A DNA stretch of 64,000 bases, from the NCBI GenBank assembly GCA_021904315.1, contig CM038915.1, positions 4,898,001 through 4,962,000 on the forward strand. The letters run 5' to 3'. Both the position numbers and the translations under genes were made by a program. The notes beneath the pieces were generated by a model. The model did no database searches. It saw only the letters and a program-made list of their open reading frames with translations, and was not told the origin of the DNA. Shown here in pieces: positions 11,560 through 24,443 of this stretch. Numbering within the stretch: the first letter of the stretch is position 1; each line of letters starts with the position of its first letter. This stretch comes from Sphagnum magellanicum (Eukaryota; Streptophyta; Sphagnopsida; Sphagnales; Sphagnaceae).

Positions 11560-11985
11560 TTCATCCAACATCCATCCATCAGCCCTCCTTCAGATGACAA
11601 TCTGACTCTCATCTATCCATCTACACTCCTTCAGATGACAAGCTGAATCTCATCCATCCTTCAGATGACAATCTGATCTCATTCATCCATCATCAGTCCT
11701 TCAGATGACAATCTTATCTCATCCAGCCATCATCATCCTTCAGATGAAAATCTGATCTCATCCATCCGTCATCATTCCTTGAGATGACAATCTGACTGCC
11801 ATTCATCCATCATCATTCCTTTCAGATTGACAATCTGATCTCATTCATCCATCCATCATCATTCCTTTCAGATTGACAATCTAATCTCATTCATCCATCC
11901 ATCATTACTCCTTTAGACGACAGTCTGACTGTTATCCATCCATATCAGTCCCTCAGATGACAATCTGATCTCATCCATCAGTTTT
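11560..11985 (+). repeat. Minisatellite, about 9 units of about 47-52 bp
   Basis: Each unit contains CCTTCAGATGACAATCTGA, then TCTCATTCATCCATCAT. Within a unit, CAGATGACAATCTG is a near-palindrome (CAGAT/ATCTG arms), so each unit can form a small hairpin. Unit length varies through ATCC insertions. Confidence 0.9.
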
Positions 11986-12960
11986 TCATTTTTGCTAAGC
12001 CCTTTTTCCCTCTTAACCAAAATCCATTACCAACACTTGATCTCAAGATTTTATTTTTATTTTTATTTTTTTTAAAATATTTTTTGGTGGTATTTTTCTC
12101 CCAACTTTTATATATATATATAAACATTTCGTGAATTTCTCCCCAAAACATTAGCAAAATTAGCCAATGAGATTAGCCTTAGACAATTTTGCCTAATCTT
12201 TGCAACACCATGACCCATGCCAAGTACTAATAAAAAACATAAAATCAAATGTTTTCATACATATTTCTTTAAAATTTGTATATAGTATTAACACATTTGT
12301 CATGTGTTGTATTATTATAATTATATCAATGTCAAATTAGTGTAAAATTCATAGGTGCAAATAAGGTGCAAATCTATTGTTATTGTTGTAACTTTTTTTT
12401 CATCATTTTTGTTCAATTGAAGTGTTAAATTTGTCCAATTTATTTATGCAAAGCTTTCTTGGTGTTTTCACATAGTTTTTGTGCATCAATTGTAAGAAAA
12501 TCATGATAATATGATATGAACTTAACAATAATAAATTTCATGTAGACATTTAGGAAGCTTGTTATAGAGTTTATGAAGGTAGTACACTTATGTACCCATT
12601 AATGTTGTGTGGTTATATCATTTACCCATATATACATGTTAGGTACAAGCAAGGTATATTATTTATTTATTTTATTTTTGCAAAATTAATACACCATAAT
12701 TAAATGCATACTCAAAGGCATATAAATTTGAAAAAATATAATCATTTCATAACACTAGGTATATCTCAAAAATACCCATGTACCTGAAACTAGGTATATT
12801 CTCAAACCTAGGTAAATTCATTAGGGTAAGTTTCATTTAAATCCTAAAATCATTGTCATTATTTCCAAGGATCATTGTAAAATCACAACTTAAACCCTAA
12901 AATTATCGTCACCATTTCAAAATATCATTATGCAAGGTGTATAGTTCCTAGGGTTACACT
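11986..12960. other. AT-rich intergenic DNA, nothing recognised
   Basis: Low-complexity AT-rich sequence with no ORF above background and no protein resemblance on either strand. Confidence 0.6.
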
Positions 12961-13260
12961 TAAGTTTCCAATTTTCTATTCAAATTTATAGTGTGCTCCA
13001 AATAATTCATGTTTAGGTTTGTAAGGTTGTGTTTAGATTTTCAAGTTTCTAAATTTTTTATGTATTTCAAGTAGTTCATGCTCAGGTTTCCAAGGTTGCA
13101 TTCAAGTTTTTAGGTTTTTATTATGTTCCAAGTTTGTGCTCAAGTTTTTAAGTTTTTAGTGTGCTCCAAGTTCATGATCCAAATAGTTCATGGTCTAGTT
13201 TCCAGTGTTTTTAGTGTTCAAGTTTTTAGTTTGTGAGGTAGGTCACTGGATAGGTAAGTT
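12960..13260 (+). repeat. Degenerate tandem repeat, unit about 75 bp
   Basis: Repeated cores of GTGCTCCAAGTAGTTCATG, CTCAGGTTTCCAAGGTTG and CAAGTTTTTAGGTTTTTA recur about four times with substitutions and small indels. A TG microsatellite follows at about 13300-13335. Confidence 0.6.
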
Positions 13261-13419
13261 TCTAGTAGCTTGTGTTCAAGTTTCCAAATTCGTGATTTGG
13301 GTGTGTGTGTGTGTGTGTGTGTGTTCTGTGTGTGGGTGTGTAGCAAGTCATTGAACAAGCAATGGGTCAACAACAATGAATTACAACAATTCAATAGGAC
13401 TTGCAATAGCTTAAAGGGT

Positions 13420-13700
13420 AAAAGCAATTTGAACAAGACTTATGTAGGATGAACAAAATTTTGAACAAGACTTGTAGCAAGTTGAGTGGCACATAAGCTT
13501 GAACATGACCTGTAATAGTGAGGGTAACAACAACTAGAAGCAGACCTGCAGTAGGTTGAGTAGCAACACAAGCTTGAACAAGACATGCAATAGTTCAAAA
13601 GGTGACAACAACTTGAGCAAAACCTACAATAGGCTAAGTGGTGGCAATAGCTCAAACAAAAACCTATAGTAGGTCAAGTTGCAACAGCAAGTCGTAGGAT
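13420..13700 (+). repeat. Degenerate tandem repeat, about 5 units of about 57 bp
   Basis: Units contain CTTGAACAAGACTTGCAATAG, then GTTGAGTGGCAACA. The minus-strand ORF rich in YCRSCSSCC at 13440-13655 is the translated repeat, not a gene. Confidence 0.7.
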
Positions 13701-13764
13701 CATAGTAGATTAATAACAACTTGAATTGCAACAAGTTTTCAATTTATCTAGCAACAAATCCCTA

Positions 13765-14340
13765 TTAGGTTTCTAATAGTAGTAAGTTGGTGAATAGCTA
13801 AGGTTTCTAACTAAAGTGGTGTTTTTAGTAACAACATTGGGTTTTTAGTAATTGTAGGTTGGCAAATCGCTAAGGTTTCTAGCTAAGGTGGTGGTTTCAA
13901 CAACATTGGGTTTTTAGCAACTGTAGGTTGGCGAATAGTTAAGGTTTCCAACTAATATTGTGTTTCCAATATCAACAACTATAGATTAACGAATAGTTAT
14001 GTGTATGTGTGCGAAAAATTGTTTTTAGTTAAGGTGTTGTTTTTACTAGCAACATTAAGTTTCCAATAACTATAGGTTAGCGAATAGTTATGTGTGTGTG
14101 TGTGAAGAAAACTAGCTAAGGTGTTGTTTCTAGTAACAACATTAGGTTTCCAATAGTTATAGGTTGGTTAGTAGTTAAGCTTTCTAGCTAAGGTGGTCTT
14201 TCTAGCAACAACATTGGGTTTCCAACAATTGTAGGCTTGTGAATTTAACCAAGGTTTCTAACTAAAGTGTGTGTTTGTGTCTAACAACATTGAATTTTTC
14301 AACACCTATAAGTTGGCAAATAGTTAAGGTGTGTGTGGAT
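13765..14340 (+). repeat. Tandem repeat, about 7 units of about 85 bp
   Basis: Units share AGCAACAACATTGGGTTTCC, AACAATTGTAGGTTGGCGAA and TAGTTAAGGTTTCTAGCTAA. Some units carry an added TGTGTGTG stretch. It ends where the AT-rich DNA of the hAT relic begins. Confidence 0.85.
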
Positions 14341-14799
14341 AATTGTTTTATAGAGTGAAAAATATAGAAAGAATAATTTGAATACATTTTTTCTAAATAA
14401 TTTGAAATGTTGAATATAAACCCCAACAACACAAAAAAGTTCACCCTTCAAATGGTGATGGACCTTCATGCATAATTATTGTTGTTGGTTCTTCATCAAC
14501 TAATAGATCTAGTACAACCAAACTTACTTTTAAGCTCAATTAGCTACATTATAACAACAAACAAAATTTTGGGCTTCATGGGATTAAAAATCTAATACTT
14601 GGGCTTCTATCAAACCAAATGATGATGAACCTATGTCACTTGAAACAAAATAGGTTTTTCATTATATTTTATGTCATTGAATTGCTTTGGGTTCATGTTT
14701 TGGGATCAAAAACTCAAAGTAGGAAATGATTGATCTTTTATAAAATTGAAAATGGAACTTCAACAATGAAAAAACATTATGAAGTTGAACATTCCAAAC

Positions 14800-16310
14800 A
14801 TTTTAAAAATGTATGTTAATGAGACTGTTTGACAACGCTATGTTGAAATGGATGTTTTTGAGTTCAAACAAAGTTCCAAGATTCGACAAATGGTAATTCC
14901 AAGATCCATTTGTGCATGTTCAATAGTACTACAACATATAAAAAATTAAACGAAAAAAAATAAAATTTCATTGATGATCATATGTTGGTTGTTGTGAAGG
15001 AATTACTCCTTTTAAACATAGTTGAAAACATATGGATATGAGGTGATTTGGCTTACAAAAGGACCCATGATTGGTGTTTCCATCATGTAGAATCTTAACT
15101 GAAAAGGTATTACCTTGTATGATGAAGCACACACTTGAAAAGTTTGTTTTACTTTATGTTAATGCTACAATTTTTATCATAACACCATTTGACCTTTAGA
15201 TGAACAAATATGCACTTGATACTTTTGCCCTTGTGATTAATTTTTTAACATTAGATTGGGAATCAAAACATGTCACAATTGGTCTATTTGAAATAAAAGG
15301 CACTATTGGAATTAATCTCGTTCATCAATTGCAAGCCTTGTTTGAGGAGTACAAATTGACTAGCAAAATTAATTTTTATTTGAAAAATGAAGGCAAAAAT
15401 TTGTTTATAATGACAAATGTCCTTTAAAAATTTGTTAATTGTGAAAATTTGGGGATATTTGCACCATTTGAAGGTGTTTATTTTGGCCATGCCCTTTCTA
15501 AAGCTTGCTAATATGCCACTTTTAATGAAAAAATAAGTTAAAGTCTACAACCTGTGAACATCAAATCTACACAATCTTTAATTCAAACTTGTATAACATG
15601 ACCAAAAAACTAGGAAAATGAAGAGTAGAATGGACAAATGTTTGTTTGGTTACAAGTTTACAACCATGGAAGCTAAGCACACTAGTGAAAACAAGGTTTG
15701 CTTCCAAAGTGGCAATGTTATAGTAGGCCTTTGAATTTAAGGCTATTATTCATATTTGTTATAGTTAATAAACATTGGCTTCACAAAGCAAAATTCCCAA
15801 CATCACAAATTTGGGCCATTGCAAAAATCATTGCCTTAACCTTAACTTCGACTGTATCAAGTTGTATGCCAAAACAACATTGTGGTTAATAATTGTTAAG
15901 TGATGCATTTGCAAATGCAATTAACTTTTGTGTGAAATTGACCAATGAGAGACTTGAATTAAAAATTCAAATGAACTTTATTCCCCTATCTTAATTTTAT
16001 GCAAAATTGCTTTTGTTAACAAATAGAATGTGATTGGAAATCATTCATGCGCTTGCTCCTTTTTTGGATTATTTTTAAAAATTGATCCAAAAAAAAAATC
16101 ACATGATGTTAGCTTTAATGCTTGATCCTAGATTCAAGGATATTTTTATTTTGAATAATTATGTGGGAATAGAAAAAAGTCACAATTGCAACAACAAGGT
16201 ATGATTTTAAAACCTTAATTCTCTTTTTGTATTTAACTTATCAAAAAGTTCATCCTTTTACTTAACAACCATCAAATTTTGGCCCCTAAGGACGGCCATT
16301 GGTGGTGATT
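14800..16310 (+). pseudogene. Decayed hAT-family transposase (RNase H-like fold)
   Basis: Fragments in several frames match, in order, the plant hAT/BED-zinc-finger transposase layout. They are: a block with ALDTFALVINFL and WESKHVTIGLFE near 15206-15290; VHQLQALFEEYKL and a KNEGKNLFIMTNVL stretch to about 15424; YFGHALSKAC near 15480; a WAIAKIIALTLTSTVSSC stretch near 15810-15875; and the family hallmark LMLDPRFK near 16113-16136. Stops and frameshifts separate these pieces, so no functional product is possible. No terminal inverted repeats or target duplications could be fixed, so the outer limits are those of the coding relic only. Confidence 0.8.
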
Positions 16311-17754
16311 AGTGCAAGATTGACCCAAGATCAAATTGGGATGAAACATGTAAGCTTTTTAATTTTTAAGGAAATTTTTAATTTTTACGATCATAGATTT
16401 TAATAAAAACACATTTAAGTCAAATATATAATGTTAACAATTTCCCTTTGACAATATGTGCACCATGCAATGAAAACTTGCAAGTTTTCAAAATCTAAAA
16501 TTGGTTGAAGAGACTTGTGAAGATGCACTAAAGTGGTGGAAAACACATAAGATGTAGTTTCCTATTGTTGGATATTTGGTTGGTCATATTTTAAGTATTG
16601 TGTGAAGCTAAATTGAAAAAGAACAATTTTTTTCTATTGTTAGGATTTTGACATGACTCCATAAATATTGACTTTGAACTCAAAACTTAAATAAACTTGT
16701 GTTAATTTCTACCAAATGATTTAGAGTCCGATTATGAAGCATTTGTCAGGGCTTCATTACAACCTCTAAATTTTTATTTTTACTCGAACCAAGGATATAT
16801 GATAAAGGTCCCCAACCCTACCCATGTACCCAAAATGACAAATTTTGTTTACCCAAACCCTACTTTAATGGGGGGAAAAGATCATAATATACCCTTACTT
16901 ACACCTTGGATAAACAAATTAAAAATTAATATGTACCTTTATTTTAGGATATATCAAACACAATATACCCGCACAAAACTAGTACCCACCCATCTTGTTG
17001 GTGACAAGAAGGGACCAAAAAGCAACATTGAAAGGCTATCCATGTATCCATCCCCTTGAGAAATTGAGAGAACTGCCAACGTCTATTATCACCCACCCTT
17101 CAACGACAAACCATGAGTGGCACAAACCAATGACGCTATCCTTTGCAACAAAAAGGCCAAGGCTTTGTTTTCTTTGTTGTTGTCATCCCCTCACCTCAAT
17201 GCTCACAATAGGTATAATGTGGTTGTTGTTGTTGTTGTTTCCAACTAGTTCTTTTGTAATAATGTTGGTTTACAATGCAATTGTTGCATACGGAAACCTA
17301 TTTTGCATTCTCGTGTGGAATGCAAACTTGAATGACATTTTATAAATTGTCATGTGGAGTGAAAAGTGCGAACTTGAACGTTTACGCATTTCTATCCTTT
17401 TGGGGGCTTTGGGTGGGGACCATATTATTGCATGCATCCTTGTGTTAGAATAAATACCATGGCATGAGCGGAATCTATTATTATGTATATATAATATGTT
17501 CAGTTCCCCAACCGTTGCATTTGATTGATTGCCACATACACCATCATTTGCCATGACACACACATTCATGAACCTTATTGGGTTCTTTCTCTCATCTCAT
17601 CAAGTTTGGAGGCAAAATATCCCAAACAGACCGACCCCACATAAAAATTTCGTGTCATTGCTCAATCCGTGCATCACACCTTACCCAACTAAAAAAAAAT
17701 CTCCCAAGGTGATAACGGAGAGTCAATTATTTTTTTTAAAAAAAATTATGGCAA
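16311..17754. other. AT-rich intergenic DNA, no gene recognised
   Basis: ORFs at 16799-17059, 16995-17345 and 17270-17569 have no domain I recognise and are dominated by low-complexity stretches such as GTTGTTGTTGTT near 17223-17238. Possibly unclassified transposon remains. Confidence 0.45.
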
Positions 17755-17905
17755 ATAAATAATCATAAATTTCTCAAATAATAAATTATCATAAATTATT
17801 AATGTAAATAAATTATCATAAAATCATTGACATAAATTATCATAAATTCTTAATGGAAATAAATCATCGTAAAATTATTGACATAAAATTATCAATTTAC
17901 GTAAA
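17755..17905 (+). repeat. Short AT-rich tandem repeat
   Basis: About 2.5 units of about 60 bp containing AAATTATCATAAATT and AATTATTGACATAAA. Confidence 0.65.
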
Positions 17906-18263
17906 TTGCATAATCAAAAACTCCAAAGTGAGAATAACTTAGAAAGTATTACACCATCATCGGCCGAGTCATGTGCGGTTCACATGGTTTGATCCCAAAG
18001 GACATTCCATTCCGACGGAGTTTTTTTCTCTTTTTCGCCGCACCCAAAAAAGTTTACCATGCCAGTAATTATTATGGTTTTTTTTTTTTTTTTTGTTTTT
18101 TTCTCTAGTACTCCACCCCTTTCCTTGCTCTTCATTTCTTAACCCATTTCCGCTCTCGGCTACTAATTATTATTCCACCCATTCCTTCATAACTGATTTT
18201 TATGCATTGTTCATGTTCGCAACTACGGAATCTCTCTCGGTGGGTGTCGGTCGTGAAGGGGTA

Positions 18264-18373
18264 GTAGATAGATACATCTCTTTGTCTAGCTAGAGTTCGT
18301 TTGGTGGGTTACAAGAGGAGTAGATACATCTCGTCGTCTAACTAGAGTTCATTTGGTGGGTTACAAGAGGAAT
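18264..18373 (+). repeat. Tandem duplication of about 53 bp
   Basis: Two copies contain GTAGATAGATACATCTC, GTCTAACTAGAGTTC and TTTGGTGGGTTACAAGAGGA. A short CGGT microsatellite follows near 18436-18453. Confidence 0.85.
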
Positions 18374-18459
18374 TTAAAATCATGCTTTTGCATCACAACT
18401 AACCCTAAATGGCCAACCCAAGTCAACACCCATCATCGGTCGGTCGGTCGGTCGATGAA

Positions 18460-19970
18460 AGAAACGCCTCGAATGCTTTACCATTATATTTGTCAAAAAT
18501 GAGCTTCTAAAAATCTAGGGTTTTTTTTTAAAAAAATTATGACATTATTTTATTTTTCAAAATTTTCCCAAATTTTAGCAAAATTAGCAGAAATTTTACT
18601 ACAAAGAAAAAAAGAAAGAAAGGGGGGGAAAAGAAAAAAGAAAAAAATTCCACTTTTTTTTTGGTCAAAATATACGTAGTAGTTCATAAAAAAAAAAATT
18701 TTTTTAATGAAATAGCAAAACTAGTCAAATTTACTCTAGAAAAAGCACAATTTTCCAAAAATTTCCCAATAATTTTCTGTGAAGAAATGACAAAATTTGT
18801 TGGAAGAAACACTATCTTAGATCTTAAGATACATCATAAGATGTACCATGAATGTGTTTTTTCTCGTGTGGAATTCTAGAAATTTAGACTAATTTTGCTA
18901 AATTTTTGGGAAAAAATCACCAAATGTTTGATTTCACAAAATTGGAATTTTTTTTTTTCCTAAAAATCCTGGGTTGCATGTATGTAAAAAGCGAATCTAA
19001 TTTTATTTTAAAATTAAATTTTCGAAGATTGGGGCATGATATATCAACTTTTTTATTTTTATTGATTGGTTCTCAAAGTGCCAATTCTCATAAATTTGAA
19101 AACATTCGGTTACCTAAGGCGATTCTTAAAAGCCACTTTGATATGCAATTACGAGGTTTTTTATTTTTATTTTTAATCACAAAAATTATTGTCAAAATGA
19201 AACAAGACAATAGGGTTTGCATGAGGGTGTAGTAGGCTCAGCATTTTTTCTTCCAACAATTGTTTTTTCATTTTTTCAACAAAAAATTTGGGAAAATTTT
19301 GGATTTTTTTTTTTCCCCAGTGCAAATTTCACTATTTTTTTCTTTTTTCTTTTGGAAAAAGTTTCCAAATTATTCTCTTTATGCGACTTGCACAAATTCT
19401 CTTGATGCGGTTGTGTTGTTGGATTTTCAAATGGTTCAATACCGTAATACCTGGGCAAGTTCAACACTAATTCTATTATTATTTTCGAAAATGTTGAAAT
19501 TTTCGAAAAATCAAAATTTTTTTTAAAGAAAAAAATCATTTTTCCAAAGGAAAATAAAGAAAATTTTTGATAAAATATCTGGGAATATATATATAATTTG
19601 TTGAAATGGAATGCTCAATTTTTTTTAATTAATTAATGATGTGTAAATTGACACATGGATCAATTATGCTGGCTGGCCACTCAACTTGTTGTTGATGGTT
19701 GTGACCGGGCTTTGGAAAACCCACACTTTTCGGTAGGATTTTGGCAAAAGAAATTATTTTCCATGTGCCATTAATGGCGGAGGGTTTATCCAAAAAGTGG
19801 TGGTGTTTGTGAGACCTTTATGAGCAACCTCCTCCGGAGGTGGTGCTCTTTTGCCTATGTCAAAATAAAACCATTAGAATTTTTTCTTTTAAAAACAAGG
19901 GGAAAAAAAAAAAAGCACCTTACTTATACACATAAGGTTCCTCCAAAAAAAACCTTATAGTAAGTAAGGT
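18460..19970. other. Very AT-rich intergenic DNA
   Basis: Long A and T runs create paired overlapping ORFs on both strands (for example 18906-19232 and 19260-19539) rich in Phe and Lys. None resembles a known protein. I see no gene. Confidence 0.55.
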
Positions 19971-19976
19971 TCCTGA

Positions 19977-20318
19977 GAGCATCTCCAGAGGTGCTCAGTA
20001 TGTGACCCTGCAAAAATATTTTTCACATCCAAGTTTAGTTATGTACTTGTTTTTCCAACCCCACTCATAAAACTGAAACTGGGCCAGCAAATAGCAAACC
20101 ATTTGGACCAATTATTATGATCGGCCAATCAGAAACACTGAGTAGCAGTCAGATCATATTTATTACACTGTTTTTTGCTGCGCCTTTTACCAGCCGCCTC
20201 GAAAGGTATAAGTACGCCGAGCCAAAACTATTTTCCTGAGCCAAACCGGCATGTTTTGACTTTTCTTCATCCAATTTTACTCTGTACGATCACATACTGA
20301 GCACTGCTGGAGATGCTC
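19977..20318. mobile_element. Tourist-like (PIF/Harbinger) MITE, 342 bp
   Basis: Terminal inverted repeats of about 29 bp begin GAGCATCTCCAG and continue to GTGCTCAGTATGTGA; the right end is the reverse complement with about two mismatches. The element is bracketed by TGA at 19974-19976 and TGA at 20319-20321, a 3 bp target-site duplication as expected for PIF/Harbinger. There is no internal ORF. The terminal sequence fits known Tourist-type ends. The TIRs are nearly identical, which argues for a fairly recent insertion. Confidence 0.85.
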
Positions 20319-20321
20319 TGA

Positions 20322-21790
20322 TGATGCAATATGCAAGATGCCATCCTTTGTTGAGGAAGACATTTTACTGAGGTTAATTAAGGCACCTTCCTCCACATTC
20401 ACTAGATGATAATTCTTCGGATTCTTTTTTAACAAGTTTGCAATAGTTGTTGACATGTTGGTGCAAATAACTTGAGATACAAACTCTAATGATACATCCA
20501 ACCAAGTTGGCTACCGACACTCCATTGTGACAAGTTAAATCTCGCACTTTTTGAAAAATGCAATTAATTAAATTTTCGTGCATAACTTTGACAAATTTTT
20601 GACTCCCAAACAACACTTCACTAATGAATTGGTCTTCAAAAGATGCAAGCCTTGCCAATTCTTATATAGTGGGATCCCTTTTAGGGTTGCTCATCTCTTG
20701 AAGATGCCTCCTTGGAATTTTTATTTTTTTCTTTTTCTTACAAATACTTTTATAATTCATGATCCAACACCATCTCTCTCTCACATGCAACCACCAAACT
20801 TTGGTGCCGACGAGTAGGTGTCATTCAAAAAATTTAACCTAATATTCGCTTTTTTCCAATTCATTGTTCCTAGTCACATAAATGCAAGTAAAGCCTATAT
20901 ATACTACCTCTCTCTTTTCTTTTTTTTCTCATCATATGTGTATGATTTCATCACTCCTTCCCCAATTGGTTTCATTATGCATGTGATGAGTAGACAAGTC
21001 CACTTGAGTGTTGAAAAAGAACGTGGGTGCTGCTGGCTCACAAATTGCAACGAGCATTGGTTTGGGTATAAAACCCTAAAATCCTAAACCCTAAACCCCG
21101 ATCCTTGTATTGGGTATTTTTTATTTATTTTTAAATTCACACCAATCTCGTTTCGTATTGGTTACATTTTAAAAACTTTCATACTAGCCAGTTGGTCATA
21201 ATAGCGGGTTCAAGCTTGACTTTTGGCTTGTATGAGATAGTAATTTTATATATATATATACCCGTTGGTATTGAAACTAGTATTAAATTTATACAAGGTT
21301 AATATTATATCATGTCCATACATATTTTTGTAACCTATGCAAAAACTTGTTTATTTTCAAATTGTGAAACTTGATACCTTATATTTTCAAGGATATTTTT
21401 TCAAAAAAATTTAAAAATTATTTGATTTGAACAAGACTTGGTGCCCAAACCTTGTCCCAAAGATCGACTCAGATGAGCCAATTGACACCAACCTTCTACT
21501 ACGTAGTTCTTCTCCCGGCAATATATAGTTAGATTTGTTCTCTAGGACAAGAACAAGTTTTAGCTTCGGATTGATGACTTTTTGGAACCTAAAGCATCTT
21601 CGTAGTAGTAGTAGTGTACATGATTTACATGCTTTGGTACTTGTGGTCAATTCCACAATGATTTTTCACTAGATGTGCCTTTCAAAGGCATTATGAAATT
21701 CTCCAAAAGTGACATTCGTAATGGGTCCCTTGTCCCTTCTTTGGAATGATTTTTCATGGCATTTCAAAAGTAGAGATGAGAGAGAAGGTT
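20322..21790. other. Intergenic, no confident gene
   Basis: A minus-strand ORF at 20374-20658 (94 codons) has no recognised domain. Short telomere-like CCCTAAA motifs occur at about 21068-21098. Otherwise AT-rich. Confidence 0.5.
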
Positions 21791-21792
21791 TC

Positions 21793-21910
21793 AAACAAAC
21801 CGTATATTTACCTACCCACCTACCTAAAGGTTCAAAACAAAGCTTTATATTTACCTACCCACCTACCTAATGGTTCAAAACAAACCTTTATATTTACCTA
21901 CCTACCTAAG
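21793..21910 (+). repeat. Tandem repeat, about 2.3 units of about 52 bp
   Basis: Units contain TATATTTACCTACCCACC, TACCTAA and GGTTCAAAACAAA. Confidence 0.8.
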
Positions 21911-23980
21911 TGAAATTTGGGAGACAAATAAATTATATTTGGGTTGTGAGATATGCACATGTGGTTCGGAATCCATTGGGCCAATGTAGATTCAAACCAA
22001 CCAATACATGAATTCAAGCACAATTAGGCACAACCCAAGTTGTGCATACTCAACACAAGTCAATAGACTAAATAAATCTTTGAAAAAGCTGGATGTGGCA
22101 AAGCAAGATTTCTAAGGTTTTTTACCTACGAACATTGAGCATGGAGCAATGGCTACCCTAATTGCAAAACAATTTCCACCACACTTTCAAAGAATATAGG
22201 CTAACTTGTAGTAGAAAATATCAATATATTAAATTACACTTGTGCCATACCCCATAAGTTGCTGCTGGATGATGATTTGGGAATAAAGGTTCAGCCCTTT
22301 TTATTATTTAAATTTTAAATGAAAAATCTTAATTTATTCATGAGGCTTATTTTCACACTTTTTAGGTGCTCCTCTTATCTTGCTACCACTTGGGGGTGAT
22401 GGATTTTTTGGAATTTAAAAAAAAAAAAACACCAAAAGTCTTGAAAAGACAAAATTGACCATGTAAAGATAGGCCTTGGGGGGGATAAATCTAGTTGTAC
22501 ATTTTGTGTATAACTAAAATATGTGGTAAAAGTTGTTCTCCCAATGAGGCACCAAGTCGCACAAAAGGGAAGATATTAGGGTTAACGGTTGCATCACACT
22601 TCTTACAATACTTATTAGCAATACTCGTATGCCATCAAAATAGTATCAAAGGTGTGACAAAATTGGCAAAACACTAAATAGGAGCAATGAATTGAACATG
22701 GCACCATAGGCTTCACATAGTTATTTGACAATGCCCAATGGAAAAACATTTTTGAATTTGTTTTTATTGTAGTTGAACTATGATTAATTTTTTAATTATT
22801 ATTTTTGCTATATACAAAGGTCCAAGGTTCAATCCTTTTTATTTTTTTATTTTTTTCACAAATGAAATGAATGAAAAAAGAAAAAATCTTGGATTATTTC
22901 TTCAAACTAATTTATCCAAAGAATAACTTTCCTTGAGAGAAAGAGATTAAATTTTCAAGAGTCAAATTGTCAATGTGACTTTCGATTTTTATTTTTATCA
23001 TTTAACTCCTAATTCACAATTTCAAATGGAAAATGCAAGCTCATTCTCAATAACTTATGTTTTGAAAACTTCCTAATGATATAAAAAAAAATTGGGTGTG
23101 GGTGGAGATGCTCTTTGCACAAGATGTTTTGAACAAAGAATAATAAAGTTTACGCCAATTCAGGAAAATAAAGTGATTATGAACCAATATTTGTGCATAG
23201 GATGTTGTGCTTACAAAAGGCATTATATTGTCTAATTATTGCTCTTAATTGATTGGATAAAAAGATTGGCTCCATGTGGTTTGTTATTAGTAATCTCTCA
23301 CCTTTTACAACTCTTGTTTTCATGTTTATAGGTGAAGCTTGAGAAATCGTAAATAAGAAGATTATGTTGTATTGATATCATTTCAATCTCAATACAACAT
23401 AATGAGAGTGAAAAGACATTCAATTCCCAATTCATTTGCAAACTTTGCAATATCCATCCTTCTTCTTTGTTACAACTTCTACAACGAAAAGGAATCTATT
23501 TATTATTATTAAACATATTTTCAAAAATATAATGATACCTCCTTATATCATGAGGTTTTTCGAATTCCTCTCACATTTTCAAACCAATAAACCTGAAAAA
23601 GTGAATTGAATAAAGTGATAGTCCATTTAAATCTTATCACTTGGGTCAATCATTCTGGTTGGTCGATAAAAAATAATCATTTCTTTTTCCTAACCTTATT
23701 CCAGGGCATTGTTAACATGTGCATTTCTTTATCAACCCAAAGCAATTTAACACTATTTGATTATAATATTTCATCCAAAAATATACATTAGAAAGACCAT
23801 TTTACCGCTAGAGCTAGGCATGCTTTTATAAACGTACACATGGAGATACATATAATTTTGTATTCAAGTGTGGAAAAGCAACTCTTCCATACTTGGTAAT
23901 TTGGAACATTATTTCTCACATCTAAGATCGCATATTTATTATTTCCCAAGCTATGCCCACAAACATGAAACTGAAAAAAA
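21911..23980. other. AT-rich intergenic DNA, nothing recognised
   Basis: No coding resemblance on either strand. A lone GGTGGAGATGCTCTTTGC near 23101-23118 looks like one end of a Tourist-like MITE, but I see no partner. Confidence 0.5.
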
Positions 23981-23984
23981 GTCA

Positions 23985-24250
23985 TAATCGACTAATAACA
24001 AACCACTTGAACCAATCAATATACTTGACCAATCAAAATATCTAGCCAATCAAGAGGAGGTGTCAAACTTTGCAAGTGGCTTTTGCCAACCTGATGTAGG
24101 TACTATTGTACCTAGAAAGCCCCAAAAAAAAAATGTTGAGCCAAAACCATTTTAGTAAGCCTTTTGTCAACCAAGTGTTTTGTTTTTTCTTTTTTGGGGT
24201 TCTTTTGCTGATCTTCATCCAAAACATGTTATGCAATGTGCCCATGAAGA
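23985..24250. mobile_element. Decayed relative of the 342 bp MITE, upstream of MYB-CC copy B
   Basis: Segments appear in the same order as in the MITE at 19977-20318: ACAAACCACTTGAACCAAT, then GCCAATCA, then GAGCCAAAACCATTTTAGTAA, then GATCTTCATCCAA, ending near GAAGATGCT. The TIRs are badly eroded. It lies about 255-520 bp before the copy B start codon, so it may have contributed promoter sequence. Confidence 0.4.
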
Positions 24251-24443
24251 TGCTGTAAAACTCTTGTGGGTGGAACCAAACCCATGCTAGAAGCTCAAGA
24301 GTCTTTCTGAGCTTCATTGCATGCATCTTCATCACAGCAGAGGAGAGAATGAAAGCTTCATCCTCGCCTGACTGACTCGGTGATTTAGACCAAAAGGTTT
24401 CTGGAAGCTCTCTCTTTCTTGGCAGATTTCTTGGCAGAAACTC

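Noticed and set aside
13440-13655. Cysteine/serine-rich minus-strand ORF, possible secreted peptide
   Set aside because: Produced by the 57 bp tandem repeat; no signal peptide logic and no conserved frame.
20374-20658. 94-codon minus-strand ORF as a gene
   Set aside because: No recognisable domain, no splice context and no conserved motif; possibly transposon debris.
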